Part shown: one piece after another, positions 36,840-48,327 of the stretch
Position numbering within the stretch: the stretch's first letter is position 1
How the letters are laid out: every line of letters starts with the position of its first letter
Assembly: GCF_902833645.1 (NCBI RefSeq)
Contig: NZ_CADFGE010000001.1
Coordinates: 682,001 to 746,000, forward strand
Direction of reading: 5' to 3'
Source: Paraburkholderia fungorum
GTDB lineage: Bacteria > Pseudomonadota > Gammaproteobacteria > Burkholderiales > Burkholderiaceae
Length of the DNA stretch: 64,000 nucleotides
Program-made: the position numbers and the translations under genes
The notes under the pieces: model-generated
Database searches by the model: none
Told to the model about the DNA's origin: nothing
What the model saw: the letters and a program-made list of their open reading frames with translations, nothing else

Positions 36840-38597
36840 TCAGGGATCAGGCTGCTCTTCAAAGGTTTCGCGCAGAGCGATCTGCATCGCCGCGTGGATT
36901 TTCACGCACCAGCGCCAGACCAGCGCCAGCAGCAGCGCGGCGCACAGCAGCACCACGGTCAGGAGGCCGGTCGGCGGCAAGATACTGCCGGAGAGCGCCG
37001 CCACCAGCAGAAATACGCCGACCATCGAAACCACCGGCACCAGATCCGAAATCGCATAACGGATCGCGCTGGTGAAGCGCCCCGCGGTCGCCGGCTGCAC
37101 GCTCACTTCGGCGAGCAACAGCGCGAGCGATTTGGTCTTTCGATAGACCGCCACCAGGAACGGCAGCGACAGCACCAGCGCAATGCTCCACAGCACCACG
37201 CGCTGCATCGGCTCGGACGCCACCCAGTGCGCGAGCAAGGTGCCGGTGTACGGCGCGCTATACGACACGATCAGGAAGATCGCCGCGACCAGCGCAAGAT
37301 TGACGGCAATCTGCAGAATGATCCGCCGCGTCATGCTGAACAGCGTCGGCTCACCGCTCCCGGTGCTCAAACTGCGCAGCCACTGTCCATACATGCTGAA
37401 CACATTGGCAAGCGTGGGCGGCATGGCGCGGCCGAGGCGCTGTGTCAACGGATCCGCGGCGCGAATCAGGTAAGGCGTGAAAAGCGTGGTCAACGCGGAA
37501 ACGGCTACCGCGATCGGATACAGAAACGCGCTCGTCACCTTCAACGTCAGGCCGAGCGAGGCGATGATGAACGAGAACTCGCCGATCTGCGAGACGGTCA
37601 TGCCGACCCGCATCGCCGTGCGCCCATCCTTGCCGGCGAGAAAAGTGCCGAGCCCGCAGGACACGATCTTGCCGACGATCACCGCCACGGTAATCACCGC
37701 AATCGGCCACGCGTAGTCGAGCAGCACGGTTGGATTCAGCATCAGACCGATCGTCACGAAGAAGATCGCGGAGAAAGCGTCGCGCAGCGGCGCGATCAGA
37801 TGCTCGATGCGATGCAGATGGCGCGACTCGGCCATGATCGCGCCGATCAGGAACGCGCCGAGCGCCATGCTGTAGTCAAGCTTCACCACCAGCAGACAGA
37901 AGCCGAAACAGAAGCCGAGCACCGACACCAGCAGCATTTCGTCGCTTTTGGCGCGCGCCACATAGTTCAGCGCACGCGGCACGACCAGAATGCCGACCAC
38001 GAGCGACACCGTCATGAAGAGCAGCAGTTTGCCGAGCGTCACGACGGCGACCCCGGCGCTCAACTCCCCCGTCTGCGCAATGCCGGAGAGCAGCACCAGC
38101 ATCGCAATGGCGAGGATGTCCTCGACGATCAGAATCCCGAACACCAGTTGCGCGAAGCTCTCGCGCTTGAGACCCAACTCGGAGAGCGCCTTGACGATGA
38201 TGGTGGTCGACGAGATCGCGAGAATCGCGCCGAGAAACAGCGAGTCCATCGAACTCCAGCCAAATGCGCTGCCGATCTCGTAACCGATCCACAGCATCAA
38301 CACGATTTCGGAAAGCGCCGCGACGATCGCCGTCGCACCGACCTTAAAGAGCTTGCGCAAGCTGAATTCGAGCCCAAGCGAAAACATCAGGAACACCACG
38401 CCGAGTTCACCGAGCGTCTGGATGGTCTGCTCGTCGTGGATCAGCTGGAACGGCGGCGTGTACGGCCCAATGATCACGCCCGCGGCGATGTAGCCCAGCA
38501 CCACCGGCTGTTTCAGGCGATGGAACAGCACGGTGACGACGCCGGCGAGCGCCATCACGACCGCCAGGTCCTGAATGAAGCCGATGCCATGATGCAT
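36840..38597 (-). CDS. Kef-type monovalent cation:proton antiporter
   Basis: A 585-residue CPA2-family membrane protein with about 12-14 transmembrane segments. Family landmarks: LKQPVVLGYIAAGVIIGPYT, GLEFSLRKL, AISSTTIIVKALSELGLKRE, VEDILAIAML (ion-path Asp) and MTVSQIGEFSFIIASLGL. The last ~190 residues hold further hydrophobic segments, and there is no TrkA-N nucleotide-binding domain, unlike KefB/KefC. It is probably a K+ or Na+/H+ exchanger. It stands alone, 141 bp upstream of the amidotransferase gene on the same strand. Confidence 0.88.
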   Translation of the reverse strand: MHHGIGFIQDLAVVMALAGVVTVLFHRLKQPVVLGYIAAGVIIGPYTPPFQLIHDEQTIQTLGELGVVFLMFSLGLEFSLRKLFKVGATAIVAALSEIVLMLWIGYEIGSAFGWSSMDSLFLGAILAISSTTIIVKALSELGLKRESFAQLVFGILIVEDILAIAMLVLLSGIAQTGELSAGVAVVTLGKLLLFMTVSLVVGILVVPRALNYVARAKSDEMLLVSVLGFCFGFCLLVVKLDYSMALGAFLIGAIMAESRHLHRIEHLIAPLRDAFSAIFFVTIGLMLNPTVLLDYAWPIAVITVAVIVGKIVSCGLGTFLAGKDGRTAMRVGMTVSQIGEFSFIIASLGLTLKVTSAFLYPIAVAVSALTTLFTPYLIRAADPLTQRLGRAMPPTLANVFSMYGQWLRSLSTGSGEPTLFSMTRRIILQIAVNLALVAAIFLIVSYSAPYTGTLLAHWVASEPMQRVVLWSIALVLSLPFLVAVYRKTKSLALLLAEVSVQPATAGRFTSAIRYAISDLVPVVSMVGVFLLVAALSGSILPPTGLLTVVLLCAALLLALVWRWCVKIHAAMQIALRETFEEQPDP

Positions 38598-38808
38598 GGA
38601 TGCGTCCCTTACAAAAAGTAATGTCTTAAAAAACGCAGTGTAACGTACTCATGCGACCGGCCGGCAACGCGCAAACGCCGGGAGGACGCGGGATTGGTCG
38701 AACCGGCTGAGATCCGGCCGGCCGTTTCATCCGAAACTTTTTTGACACGCTGGACACCTGTGAAATATCACAATAATATTTGCCGCATATTTTCTTGGGA
38801 GTCGAGTG

Positions 38809-39498
38809 ATGCAGCAGGTGGCCTTCAATGTTGTAGATCGTTCCGGCGACAGCCACGCCGATATCGTCGAGGTGAATCGTCTGACAATTGCGGGCTGGGC
38901 CGGCCGGGACCAGGCGGCGATCGAGCATCACATCGCCGAGCTGGCCGAACTCGGCGTTAAGCGGCCGTCGACGACACCCTGCTTCTACCGTCTCGGCGCC
39001 GAACTGCTGACCCAGGCCGGACAGATCGATGTGGTTGGCGTGAAATCCAGCGGCGAAGCCGAATGCGTGCTGGTCCGCTCGAAAGCCGGACTGCTCGTCA
39101 CCGTCGGCTCGGATCACACCGATCGCGAAGTCGAGGCCTATGGCGTCACCGTCTCCAAACAGGTCTGCCCAAAACCGGTCGCGCGCGACGCGTGGCGCTT
39201 CGACGACGTGGCCGGCCACTGGGATCAGCTTGAACTGCGCGCTTTCGCCGTGACCGGCAACGGCGAGCGGCGCGTCTATCAGCAAGGCAGCGTCGCGTCG
39301 CTGCTGCCGGCCGCCGACCTGCTGGAACGCGCGCCCGTGGCGGAAGGCGCCGCGATGTTCTGCGGCACGCTGGCCGTACAAGGCGAAATCGTCGGCATGG
39401 CTGACGGCGACGCGCTCGAGCTCGAACTGCACGACCCCGTCCTGAAACGCACACTGCGCCACGCTTATCGCGTGCACGCGCTCCCCATCGTCGCCTGA
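38809..39498 (+). CDS. DUF2848 family protein
   Basis: A 229-residue protein starting MQQVAFNVVDRSGDSHADIV. It belongs to the DUF2848 family, found in bacterial catabolic clusters and of unproven activity. Conserved stretches include RPSTTPCFYRLGAELLTQAG, VTVGSDHTDREVEAYGVTVS and KQVCPKPVA, all suggestive of an enzyme active site, though the reaction is unknown. The start ATG at 38809 follows TTGGGAG; a GTG overlaps one codon earlier. A 7-bp gap leads into the MFS transporter gene, so these two are cotranscribed. Confidence 0.8.
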   Translation: MQQVAFNVVDRSGDSHADIVEVNRLTIAGWAGRDQAAIEHHIAELAELGVKRPSTTPCFYRLGAELLTQAGQIDVVGVKSSGEAECVLVRSKAGLLVTVGSDHTDREVEAYGVTVSKQVCPKPVARDAWRFDDVAGHWDQLELRAFAVTGNGERRVYQQGSVASLLPAADLLERAPVAEGAAMFCGTLAVQGEIVGMADGDALELELHDPVLKRTLRHAYRVHALPIVA

Positions 39499-39505
39499 GG
39501 CACCC

Positions 39506-40858
39506 ATGAGCACTCCTCCGCTATCCGCCAATGCCGACACGTCTTCCGACGCGTGGATCGAGGCCGCCGCCCTGCGCAAGATCACCTGGCGCATCATGCC
39601 GTTCCTGTTTCTCGTCTACGTATTGTCGTACCTGGACCGCGTCAACATCGGCTACGCGAAGCTGCAGTTCACCGGTGACCTCGGCCTTTCGAACGCGGCG
39701 TATGGGCTCGGCGCGGGGATCTTTTTCTTCGGCTATTTCGTGTTCGAAGTGCCGAGCAATCTGTTGCTGAAAAAATTCGGCGCACGCGCCACCATCGCCC
39801 GCATCACGATGCTGTGGGGGCTGCTGTCGTGCCTGATGATGTTCGTGCGCTCGGAAACGATGTTCTACGTGCTGCGCTTTTTCCTCGGCGTCGCCGAGGC
39901 CGGGCTGGTGCCGGGCGTGGTGCTGTATCTGACCTTCTGGTTTCCGTCCGACCGGCGCGCGCGGATGGTCGCCGTGTTCATGGCGGCAATTCCGGTTGCG
40001 GGCATCATCGGTGCGCCCTTGTCGGGCTTTCTGATGTCGGCGCTGCACGAAGCGCACGGCTTGCGCGGCTGGCAGTGGATGTTCCTGATCGAAGGCATTC
40101 CGTCGATCCTCGCCGGCTTCTGGGCGCTCGCCGTGTTGCGCAACACACCCGCCGAAGCCGCCTGGTTGAGCGACGACGAAAAGCGCGTGATTCTCGGCCG
40201 CCTCGCGCGCGAAAACACCGCCGCCGCGGCAGCCGGCGCCGAGCATAGTCTCTCGGTTGCCCTGCGCTCGGGCCGCTTCTGGCTGCTCACGCTGATCTAC
40301 TTTTGCCTCGTCACCGGCAATGCGGGCTTCTCGTTCTGGCTGCCGCAGATCGTCAAGGATCTCGGCGTCACGAATCTCGTCACGAACGGCTTCGTCACCG
40401 CGATTCCGTACCTTGCGGCGGGTATCGGCATGATCCTGATCGGACGCTCGTCGGATATCACCGGCGAACGGCGCTGGCACTACGCCGTGTGCTGTTTCAT
40501 CGGCGCGGCGGGTCTGCTCGGCAGCGCCTCCGTGACGAATTCGATTCCGCTCGCCGTCACCGGTTTGTCGATCGCCTATATCGGCATTCTGGCGGGCTTC
40601 GGCATTTTCTGGTCGATGTCCACCACCTTCCTGCAAGGCACCGCGGCCGTTGCCGGCATCGCCGTGATCAACTCGATTGCGAATCTGGCGGGCTATGTGA
40701 GCCCTTACGTGCTCGGCATCGTCAAGGACGCGACACATAGCGTGACCTTCGGGCTGGTGCTGATCGCGGGCGCGTTGATCGTCGGCGGCCTCGTCACGTT
40801 GATGATGCCGCGCGTCAAGGTGCAGCACGCCGCTGCGGTCACACCGAGGAGCGCCTGA
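39506..40858 (+). CDS. MFS transporter, anion:cation symporter family
   Basis: A 450-residue inner-membrane carrier with 12 predicted segments. LVYVLSYLDRVNIGYAKLQF at the first helix and VPSNLLLKKFGAR, then GVAEAGLVPGVVLYLTFWF, mark the ACS branch that imports tartrate, phthalate, hydroxyphenylacetate and similar organic anions. It follows the DUF2848 gene by 7 bp and precedes a GntR regulator and an amidase, suggesting that it imports the substrate degraded by this set. Confidence 0.88.
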   Translation: MSTPPLSANADTSSDAWIEAAALRKITWRIMPFLFLVYVLSYLDRVNIGYAKLQFTGDLGLSNAAYGLGAGIFFFGYFVFEVPSNLLLKKFGARATIARITMLWGLLSCLMMFVRSETMFYVLRFFLGVAEAGLVPGVVLYLTFWFPSDRRARMVAVFMAAIPVAGIIGAPLSGFLMSALHEAHGLRGWQWMFLIEGIPSILAGFWALAVLRNTPAEAAWLSDDEKRVILGRLARENTAAAAAGAEHSLSVALRSGRFWLLTLIYFCLVTGNAGFSFWLPQIVKDLGVTNLVTNGFVTAIPYLAAGIGMILIGRSSDITGERRWHYAVCCFIGAAGLLGSASVTNSIPLAVTGLSIAYIGILAGFGIFWSMSTTFLQGTAAVAGIAVINSIANLAGYVSPYVLGIVKDATHSVTFGLVLIAGALIVGGLVTLMMPRVKVQHAAAVTPRSA

Positions 40859-41001
40859 CATGCGGCGCGTCTGCGTGATTGCAGATGACACGCAGCCGTA
40901 CGTCATACGCAAACGACGGCCGGCGAGCAATCGCCCGCCGACCGCCGTCCGCGCAAAACCTTGCTCTACAATGCGGACGACACCGCCCGCTCTTTCTTCA
41001 C

Positions 41002-41682
41002 ATGACGCTTTTGCAGACTGCCCGCCGTTCCAGTGCCCCTCGCGAAACCGCCTCGGCGAGTCTCGCCGAACAGGCCTACGCCTTCGTCAAGCGCGAGATC
41101 ATCACGATGCGTCTGCGGCCGAGCGAGGTGCTGAACGAAGCGGAATTGATGGCGTTGACGGGCATCGGCAGAACGCCGGTTCATCAGGCGCTGCATCGGC
41201 TGGTGCACGAAGGCATGCTCACCATCATGCCGAGAAAGGGCATCATGGTCCGCCCGGTGTCACTCGACGACGTGCTGGCGATCATCGACGTGCGGCTCGT
41301 CAACGAGAGCTACTGCGTCGAGCTGGCCGCGCGCCATGCGCAGCAACACGATTTCGACGCGATGCAGGCCCTGCTCGAACGCTCGGCGGTTTGCGTCGCC
41401 GCGCACGATATTGAAGGCATGATGGACATCGACCGCGAGTTCCATCTGGCGATTTCGGCGGCCTCGCGCAATGCGGTGCTGGCCGACATCCTGCGTGGCT
41501 TGCATGAACGCTCGCTGCGCTTCTGGTTCATTTCGCTGTCCGAGCCGCATCATCTGGAAGACGTCCACGAAGAACATCTCGAACTGTTTCGCCTGCTGCG
41601 CGAACGCGATGCCGAAGGCGCCCGCCAATCGGTGCAAAAGCATATCGAAGCGTTTCGCGCGACCTTGTTCAGCCGCATCTGA
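41002..41682 (+). CDS. GntR-family (FadR/FCD subfamily) transcriptional regulator
   Basis: A 226-residue regulator. The winged helix (residues ~18-85) contains LAEQAYAFVKREIITMRLRP and LMALTGIGRTPVHQALHRLV. The C-terminal all-helical FCD ligand-binding domain shows the metal-site pattern DIDREFHLAISAAS followed by two later histidines (HEEHLELFRLL, VQKHIEAF). It lies between the transporter and the amidase on the same strand and probably controls the cluster in response to its substrate. The start ATG at 41002 is preferred over an upstream in-frame ATG without similarity. Confidence 0.88.
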   Translation: MTLLQTARRSSAPRETASASLAEQAYAFVKREIITMRLRPSEVLNEAELMALTGIGRTPVHQALHRLVHEGMLTIMPRKGIMVRPVSLDDVLAIIDVRLVNESYCVELAARHAQQHDFDAMQALLERSAVCVAAHDIEGMMDIDREFHLAISAASRNAVLADILRGLHERSLRFWFISLSEPHHLEDVHEEHLELFRLLRERDAEGARQSVQKHIEAFRATLFSRI

Positions 41683-41756
41683 TCGAACGCATTTCATCGT
41701 ACGCAACCAATCGACCTCGACCGGTTTTAGCCGGTTCAACCGGATTCCCCGACACC

Positions 41757-43824
<2,068 letters not shown>

Positions 43825-44246
43825 ACGCGCCCCGAGCCAGCTTTTTCGGCTGCTTAGGTTGACTTAACCGGCTTCGCGCCGGCCTTTGGACCGTTTTTCA
43901 CGGTGGCTCGAAGGCCGGCGTTTTCATGTCGGCTCTGGCCCCGTAGAGTCGGCAAGACCGCACCACCGGCGCCCTGCGGGCACACACGCAGCGCCCTTTG
44001 CTCCCCGCTCTGCCCCGCCCCGCCTGATTTTCCCCATCCGCCCCGCCTCACGCAACTTCCCGGCGCGGCGCGAATCGTATCAATCACATGACCGCTTCCG
44101 AATAAGCTTCATGCGAGTTGGGAAATATTTTCGGGACAAGGTAATGCTATCTTCGGAACTGGATGGCGATCTACGTGCGCGAGGCCGGCTTTGGCGCGAC
44201 CCCATGCGTAACGCGCGCCCGGTCCGCACTGTCTTTCGGATTCGCC
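43825..44246. other. intergenic region dsbB - xdhA
   Basis: A 422-bp gap. The dsbB terminator lies at its left end. The centre (43930-44050) is GC-rich with no gene supported. The right part, around 44090-44165, is AT-richer and most likely contains the promoter of the purine-degradation operon; no specific operator was recognised. Confidence 0.4.
43877..43925 (+). terminator. rho-independent terminator after dsbB
   Basis: Outer stem CGCCGGCCTT (43877-43886) / AAGGCCGGCG (43911-43920) with an inner stem ACCG...CGGT in the loop, followed by TTTTC. Confidence 0.85.
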
Positions 44247-45800
44247 ATGACAACGCAAACCATCCGCTTTTATCACCAGGGGACCGTCCGTGAGGTCGCG
44301 GGCGTCCCGGCGGCGCGCACCGTGCTTCAGCACCTGCGCGACGATTTGCATTGCACGGGCACCAAGGAAGGTTGCGCGGAAGGCGACTGCGGCGCCTGCA
44401 CGGTGGTGATCGGCGAACTGGATGCGCACGGCGGCCTCGCGTTGAAAGCGGTCAACGCCTGCATCCAGTTCCTGCCGACGCTGGACGGCAAAGCCCTTTT
44501 CACCGTCGAAGACCTGCGCGCCCCCGACGGCGCCCTGCACCCCGTCCAGCAGGCCATGGTCGATTGCCACGGCTCCCAGTGCGGTTTCTGCACTCCCGGC
44601 TTTGTGATGTCGATGTGGGCGCTGTACGAAAACCAGCCGGCCGCCGCCGGCCTGCCCACCCGTGACGAAATCAACGCCGCGCTGTCAGGCAATCTGTGCC
44701 GCTGCACCGGTTATCGCCCGATTGTCGACGCATCGCAGAAGATGTTCGACTATCCGCAATATCCCCGCGTGACGCTGGACCGCAAAGCGGTCGCCGACAC
44801 GCTGCGTGAGATCCAGCGCCGTGACACCTTCGAATACGGCGCGCCCGATACGCGCGGCGCCGAATTCGGCTCGCCCGTCTTCCGTGCACCGGTCGAACTC
44901 GACGCGTTCGCCAGACTGCGCGCCGAACATCCGCAGGCGCGCCTGCTGGCCGGCAGCACCGACGTCGGTTTGTGGGTCACCAAGCAGTTCCGCGATCTCG
45001 GCGACATTCTGTATATCGGCAACGTCGCCGAATTGAAGACGATCGAACGCGATGCGCAGACGCTGACAATCGGCGCGGCGGTCACGCTCGAAGACGCGTA
45101 CGCGGCGCTCGCCGTCGATTATCCGGAGCTCGCTGAGTTGTGGACGCGTTTCGCGTCGCTGCCGATCCGCAATGCCGGCACGCTCGGCGGCAATGTCGCG
45201 AATGGTTCGCCGATCGGCGATTCGATGCCCGCGCTGCTCGCGCTCGGCGCGGAAGTCGTGCTGCGCCACGGCGCCAAAACCCGCACGCTGACGCTCGACG
45301 CGTTCTACCTCGGCTATCAGAAAACCGCGCTCGCGGCCGGCGAATTCGTCGCGGCGCTGCGCGTGCCGCGTCCGGCTCGCGATCTGCGGTTCCGCACGTA
45401 TAAAGTGTCGAAGCGCTACGATCAGGACATTTCCGCGGTGTGCGCGGCGTTTGCGCTGCACATCGGCGAAAACGGCCTGATCACGGATGCGCGCATCGCC
45501 TTCGGCGGCATGGCCGCGACCCCGAAACGCGCCGCGCAAACCGAAGCTGCGCTCACTGGCGCAACATGGAACGAAAGCACCGCGCGGCAAGCGATGAACG
45601 CACTCGTCGCCGATTACCAGCCGCTCACCGACATGCGCGCATCCAGCGCCTACCGGCTCAAGGTCGCGCGCAATCTGTTGTGGCGCTTCCACCTCGAAAC
45701 GCGCGATGAAGCACCGCTCACCCTCTGCGACGTGAATGCGTTCGCGTACGAATCCGGTGCGACGGACGGTGCCGTGGCCGTTGCAAAGGAGCCGTCGTGA
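44247..45800 (+). CDS. xdhA: xanthine dehydrogenase, small subunit (FeS/FAD)
   Basis: Electron-transfer subunit of xanthine dehydrogenase, 517 residues from the ATG at 44247 (MTTQTIRFYHQG...). The N-terminal [2Fe-2S] domain has GCAEGDCGACTVV; the second, helical [2Fe-2S] domain has SQCGFCTPGFVMSMWAL and LCRCTGYRPIVDAS. From about residue 200 a FAD-binding CO-dehydrogenase-flavoprotein-type domain follows (ARLLAGSTDVGLWVTKQF, RNAGTLGGNVANGSPIGDS). Its stop TGA overlaps the xdhB ATG. First gene of xdhA-xdhB-xdhC-adenine deaminase-guaD. Confidence 0.96.
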   Translation: MTTQTIRFYHQGTVREVAGVPAARTVLQHLRDDLHCTGTKEGCAEGDCGACTVVIGELDAHGGLALKAVNACIQFLPTLDGKALFTVEDLRAPDGALHPVQQAMVDCHGSQCGFCTPGFVMSMWALYENQPAAAGLPTRDEINAALSGNLCRCTGYRPIVDASQKMFDYPQYPRVTLDRKAVADTLREIQRRDTFEYGAPDTRGAEFGSPVFRAPVELDAFARLRAEHPQARLLAGSTDVGLWVTKQFRDLGDILYIGNVAELKTIERDAQTLTIGAAVTLEDAYAALAVDYPELAELWTRFASLPIRNAGTLGGNVANGSPIGDSMPALLALGAEVVLRHGAKTRTLTLDAFYLGYQKTALAAGEFVAALRVPRPARDLRFRTYKVSKRYDQDISAVCAAFALHIGENGLITDARIAFGGMAATPKRAAQTEAALTGATWNESTARQAMNALVADYQPLTDMRASSAYRLKVARNLLWRFHLETRDEAPLTLCDVNAFAYESGATDGAVAVAKEPS

Positions 45801-48238
45801 TGAACCGGACCGATGCTTTTGTCGAACCTGCCGCGAGGCACGCTGCCGCGCACGAAAGCGAGACGGCGATCGGTGTGTCGCTGCCGCACGAATCCGCCAC
45901 GCTGCATGTGAGCGGCGAGGCCATCTACACCGACGATCTTCCCGAATTGCAAGGCACGCTGCACGCTGCGCTGGGACTCTCGCGGCACGCGCATGCACGG
46001 ATCGTGTCGCTCGATCTGGATGCCGTACGAAAAGCGCCAGGCGTCGTCGCGGTTCTGACTGCAGAAGATATCCCCGGCGAGAACAATTGCGGCCCGGTGC
46101 TGCACGACGATCCGATTCTCGCCGTTGACGAAGTGCTGTATCTCGGCCAACCGGTGTTCGCGGTGATCGCCGAGAGTCATGAACTCGCGCGGCGCGCCGC
46201 CGCGCTCGCCAAAAGCGACGACGTGGTGCGCTACGAACCGCTCGAAGTCGTCCTCACGCCCGCCGAAGCGAAAGCCAACAAGCAGTTCGTCCTGCCGCCG
46301 CTACACCTGAAGCGGGGCGACCCGGAGGCGAAAATTGCCGCCGCGCCGCATCGGATCCGCGGCACGTTCGAGGTCGGCGGCCAGGAACAGTTTTATCTGG
46401 AAGGCCAGATCGCGTACGCCGTCCCGAAGGAAATGGACGGCATGCTGGTCTACAGTTCGACGCAGCATCCGAGCGAAATGCAACAGGTGGTCGCGCATAT
46501 GCTCGGCTGGCCGGCGCACAACGTCGTGTGCGAATGCCGGCGCATGGGCGGCGGCTTCGGCGGCAAGGAATCGCAATCCGCGCTGTTTGCGTGCGTGGCC
46601 TCGCTGGCGGCGAAACTGCTGCGCCGCCCGGTCAAACTGCGCGCCGATCGCGACGACGATTTCATGATCACCGGCAAGCGCCACGACGCGGTCTACGAGT
46701 ACGAAGCCGGCTTCGACGATAGCGGCCGGATTCTCGGCGCGCGCGTGGAAATCGCCCTGAGAGCAGGCTATTCCGCCGACCTGTCGGGCGCGGTCGCAAC
46801 CCGCGCCGTCTGTCACTTCGACAACGCGTACTACCTGTCCGACGTCGATATCGTCGCGCTGTGCTGCAAGACGAATACGCAATCGAACACCGCGTTTCGC
46901 GGCTTCGGCGGCCCGCAAGGCGCGCTAGTGATGGAAGTGATGCTCGACAGCATCGCGCGTCAATTGCATTGCGATCCGCTCGACGTGCGGCTCGCCAACT
47001 ACTACGGGATCGGTGAACGCGACACGACGCCCTACGGACAACGCGTCGAAGACAACATCATCGCGCCGCTGACCGACGAGTTGCTGGAAACCAGCGACTA
47101 CCGCGCGCGCCGCGAAGCGATCGCCGCGTTCAATGCGCAGAGTCCGGTGCTCAAACGCGGCCTTGCGTTCTCGCCGGTGAAGTTCGGCATCTCGTTCAAC
47201 GTGCCGTTTCTGAATCAGGCCGGCGCGCTGGTGCATGTGTACAAAGACGGTTCGGTGCTCGTCAATCACGGCGGCACCGAGATGGGCCAGGGGCTCAACA
47301 CGAAGGTCGCGCAGGTTGTCGCGAATCAACTCGGGTTGCCGCTTTCGCGCGTGCGCGTCACGGCGGCCGATACGTCGAAAATCGCCAACACCTCGGCGAC
47401 GGCGGCCTCTACCGGCAGCGACCTGAACGGCAAAGCCGCCGAAGCGGCGGCGCGGACCATTCGCAAACGGCTCGCGGAACTCGCCGCGAGGCAGTTGGGC
47501 GGCAACGCCGATGCGGTGGAATTCGCCAACGGAGAAGTGTCGGTGAACGGTGGTGCGATGCCGTTCGAACAACTGGTCGGCGCGGCGTATCTGGCGCGCG
47601 TGCAGTTGTGGTCGGACGGTTTCTACACGACGCCGAAAGTGCACTGGGACGCGCAAACGCTAACCGGTCACCCGTTTTATTATTTTGCATACGGAGCCGC
47701 GGTGTCGGAAGTCGTGATCGACACGTTGACCGGCGAATGGAAACTGGTGCGCGCGGACGTGCTGCACGACGCCGGCCAATCGATCAATCCGGCGATCGAT
47801 ATCGGCCAGGTGGAAGGCGGCTTCATTCAGGGCATGGGCTGGCTCACCACGGAAGAATTGTGGTGGAACCGCGATGGCCGCCTGATGACGCACGCGCCGT
47901 CGACGTACAAGATTCCCGCCGTGAGCGATACGCCGGCGGCGTTCAACGTGCAGCTCTATCGGAACCGCAACGCCGAGCCGACGGTGTTCCATTCGAAGGC
48001 CGTGGGCGAGCCGCCTCTGTTGCTGCCGTTCTCCGTATTCCTCGCGATTCGTGACGCGATTGCGGCCGCGGCGCCGGATGCGGACCATGCGCCGCCGTTG
48101 CGCGCACCGGCGACACCCGAAGCGATTCTCGACGCGCTGGACGCGTTGCAACCGCCGACGACCGCAAACGATCAGGCAACCGGACAGTCGACGCAAGCGG
48201 CAAGCGCGTCCCCCACCACAACGATTTCAGCAATTTAA
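45800..48238 (+). CDS. xdhB: xanthine dehydrogenase, large (molybdenum) subunit
   Basis: Catalytic subunit oxidising hypoxanthine and xanthine to urate, 812 residues. Molybdopterin-domain motifs in order: GQEQFYLEGQIAYAVP, CRRMGGGFGGKESQSALFA, NTAFRGFGGPQGALVMEVML, HGGTEMGQGLNTKVAQVVA, and the catalytic-Glu motif VGEPPLLLPFSVFLAIRDAI. The ATG at 45800 overlaps the xdhA stop by one base and has AAAGGAG 8 nt upstream. The last ~35 residues (Gln/Thr/Ser-rich) are a variable tail. Confidence 0.96.
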   Translation: MNRTDAFVEPAARHAAAHESETAIGVSLPHESATLHVSGEAIYTDDLPELQGTLHAALGLSRHAHARIVSLDLDAVRKAPGVVAVLTAEDIPGENNCGPVLHDDPILAVDEVLYLGQPVFAVIAESHELARRAAALAKSDDVVRYEPLEVVLTPAEAKANKQFVLPPLHLKRGDPEAKIAAAPHRIRGTFEVGGQEQFYLEGQIAYAVPKEMDGMLVYSSTQHPSEMQQVVAHMLGWPAHNVVCECRRMGGGFGGKESQSALFACVASLAAKLLRRPVKLRADRDDDFMITGKRHDAVYEYEAGFDDSGRILGARVEIALRAGYSADLSGAVATRAVCHFDNAYYLSDVDIVALCCKTNTQSNTAFRGFGGPQGALVMEVMLDSIARQLHCDPLDVRLANYYGIGERDTTPYGQRVEDNIIAPLTDELLETSDYRARREAIAAFNAQSPVLKRGLAFSPVKFGISFNVPFLNQAGALVHVYKDGSVLVNHGGTEMGQGLNTKVAQVVANQLGLPLSRVRVTAADTSKIANTSATAASTGSDLNGKAAEAAARTIRKRLAELAARQLGGNADAVEFANGEVSVNGGAMPFEQLVGAAYLARVQLWSDGFYTTPKVHWDAQTLTGHPFYYFAYGAAVSEVVIDTLTGEWKLVRADVLHDAGQSINPAIDIGQVEGGFIQGMGWLTTEELWWNRDGRLMTHAPSTYKIPAVSDTPAAFNVQLYRNRNAEPTVFHSKAVGEPPLLLPFSVFLAIRDAIAAAAPDADHAPPLRAPATPEAILDALDALQPPTTANDQATGQSTQAASASPTTTISAI

Positions 48239-48327
48239 AGCCAGGGCCCGACGCGACACGAACGCGCCGCGCCACGCTCAACCGGCCGCACGGACACCCC
48301 GCGCGGCCCTGTATGGAGAACCGCCGG

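Noticed and set aside
36786..38621. 611-codon Arg/His/Gln-rich frame on the plus strand
   Set aside because: It lies wholly opposite the Kef-type antiporter, whose membrane segments and motifs are clear; the composition is that of reversed hydrophobic codons.
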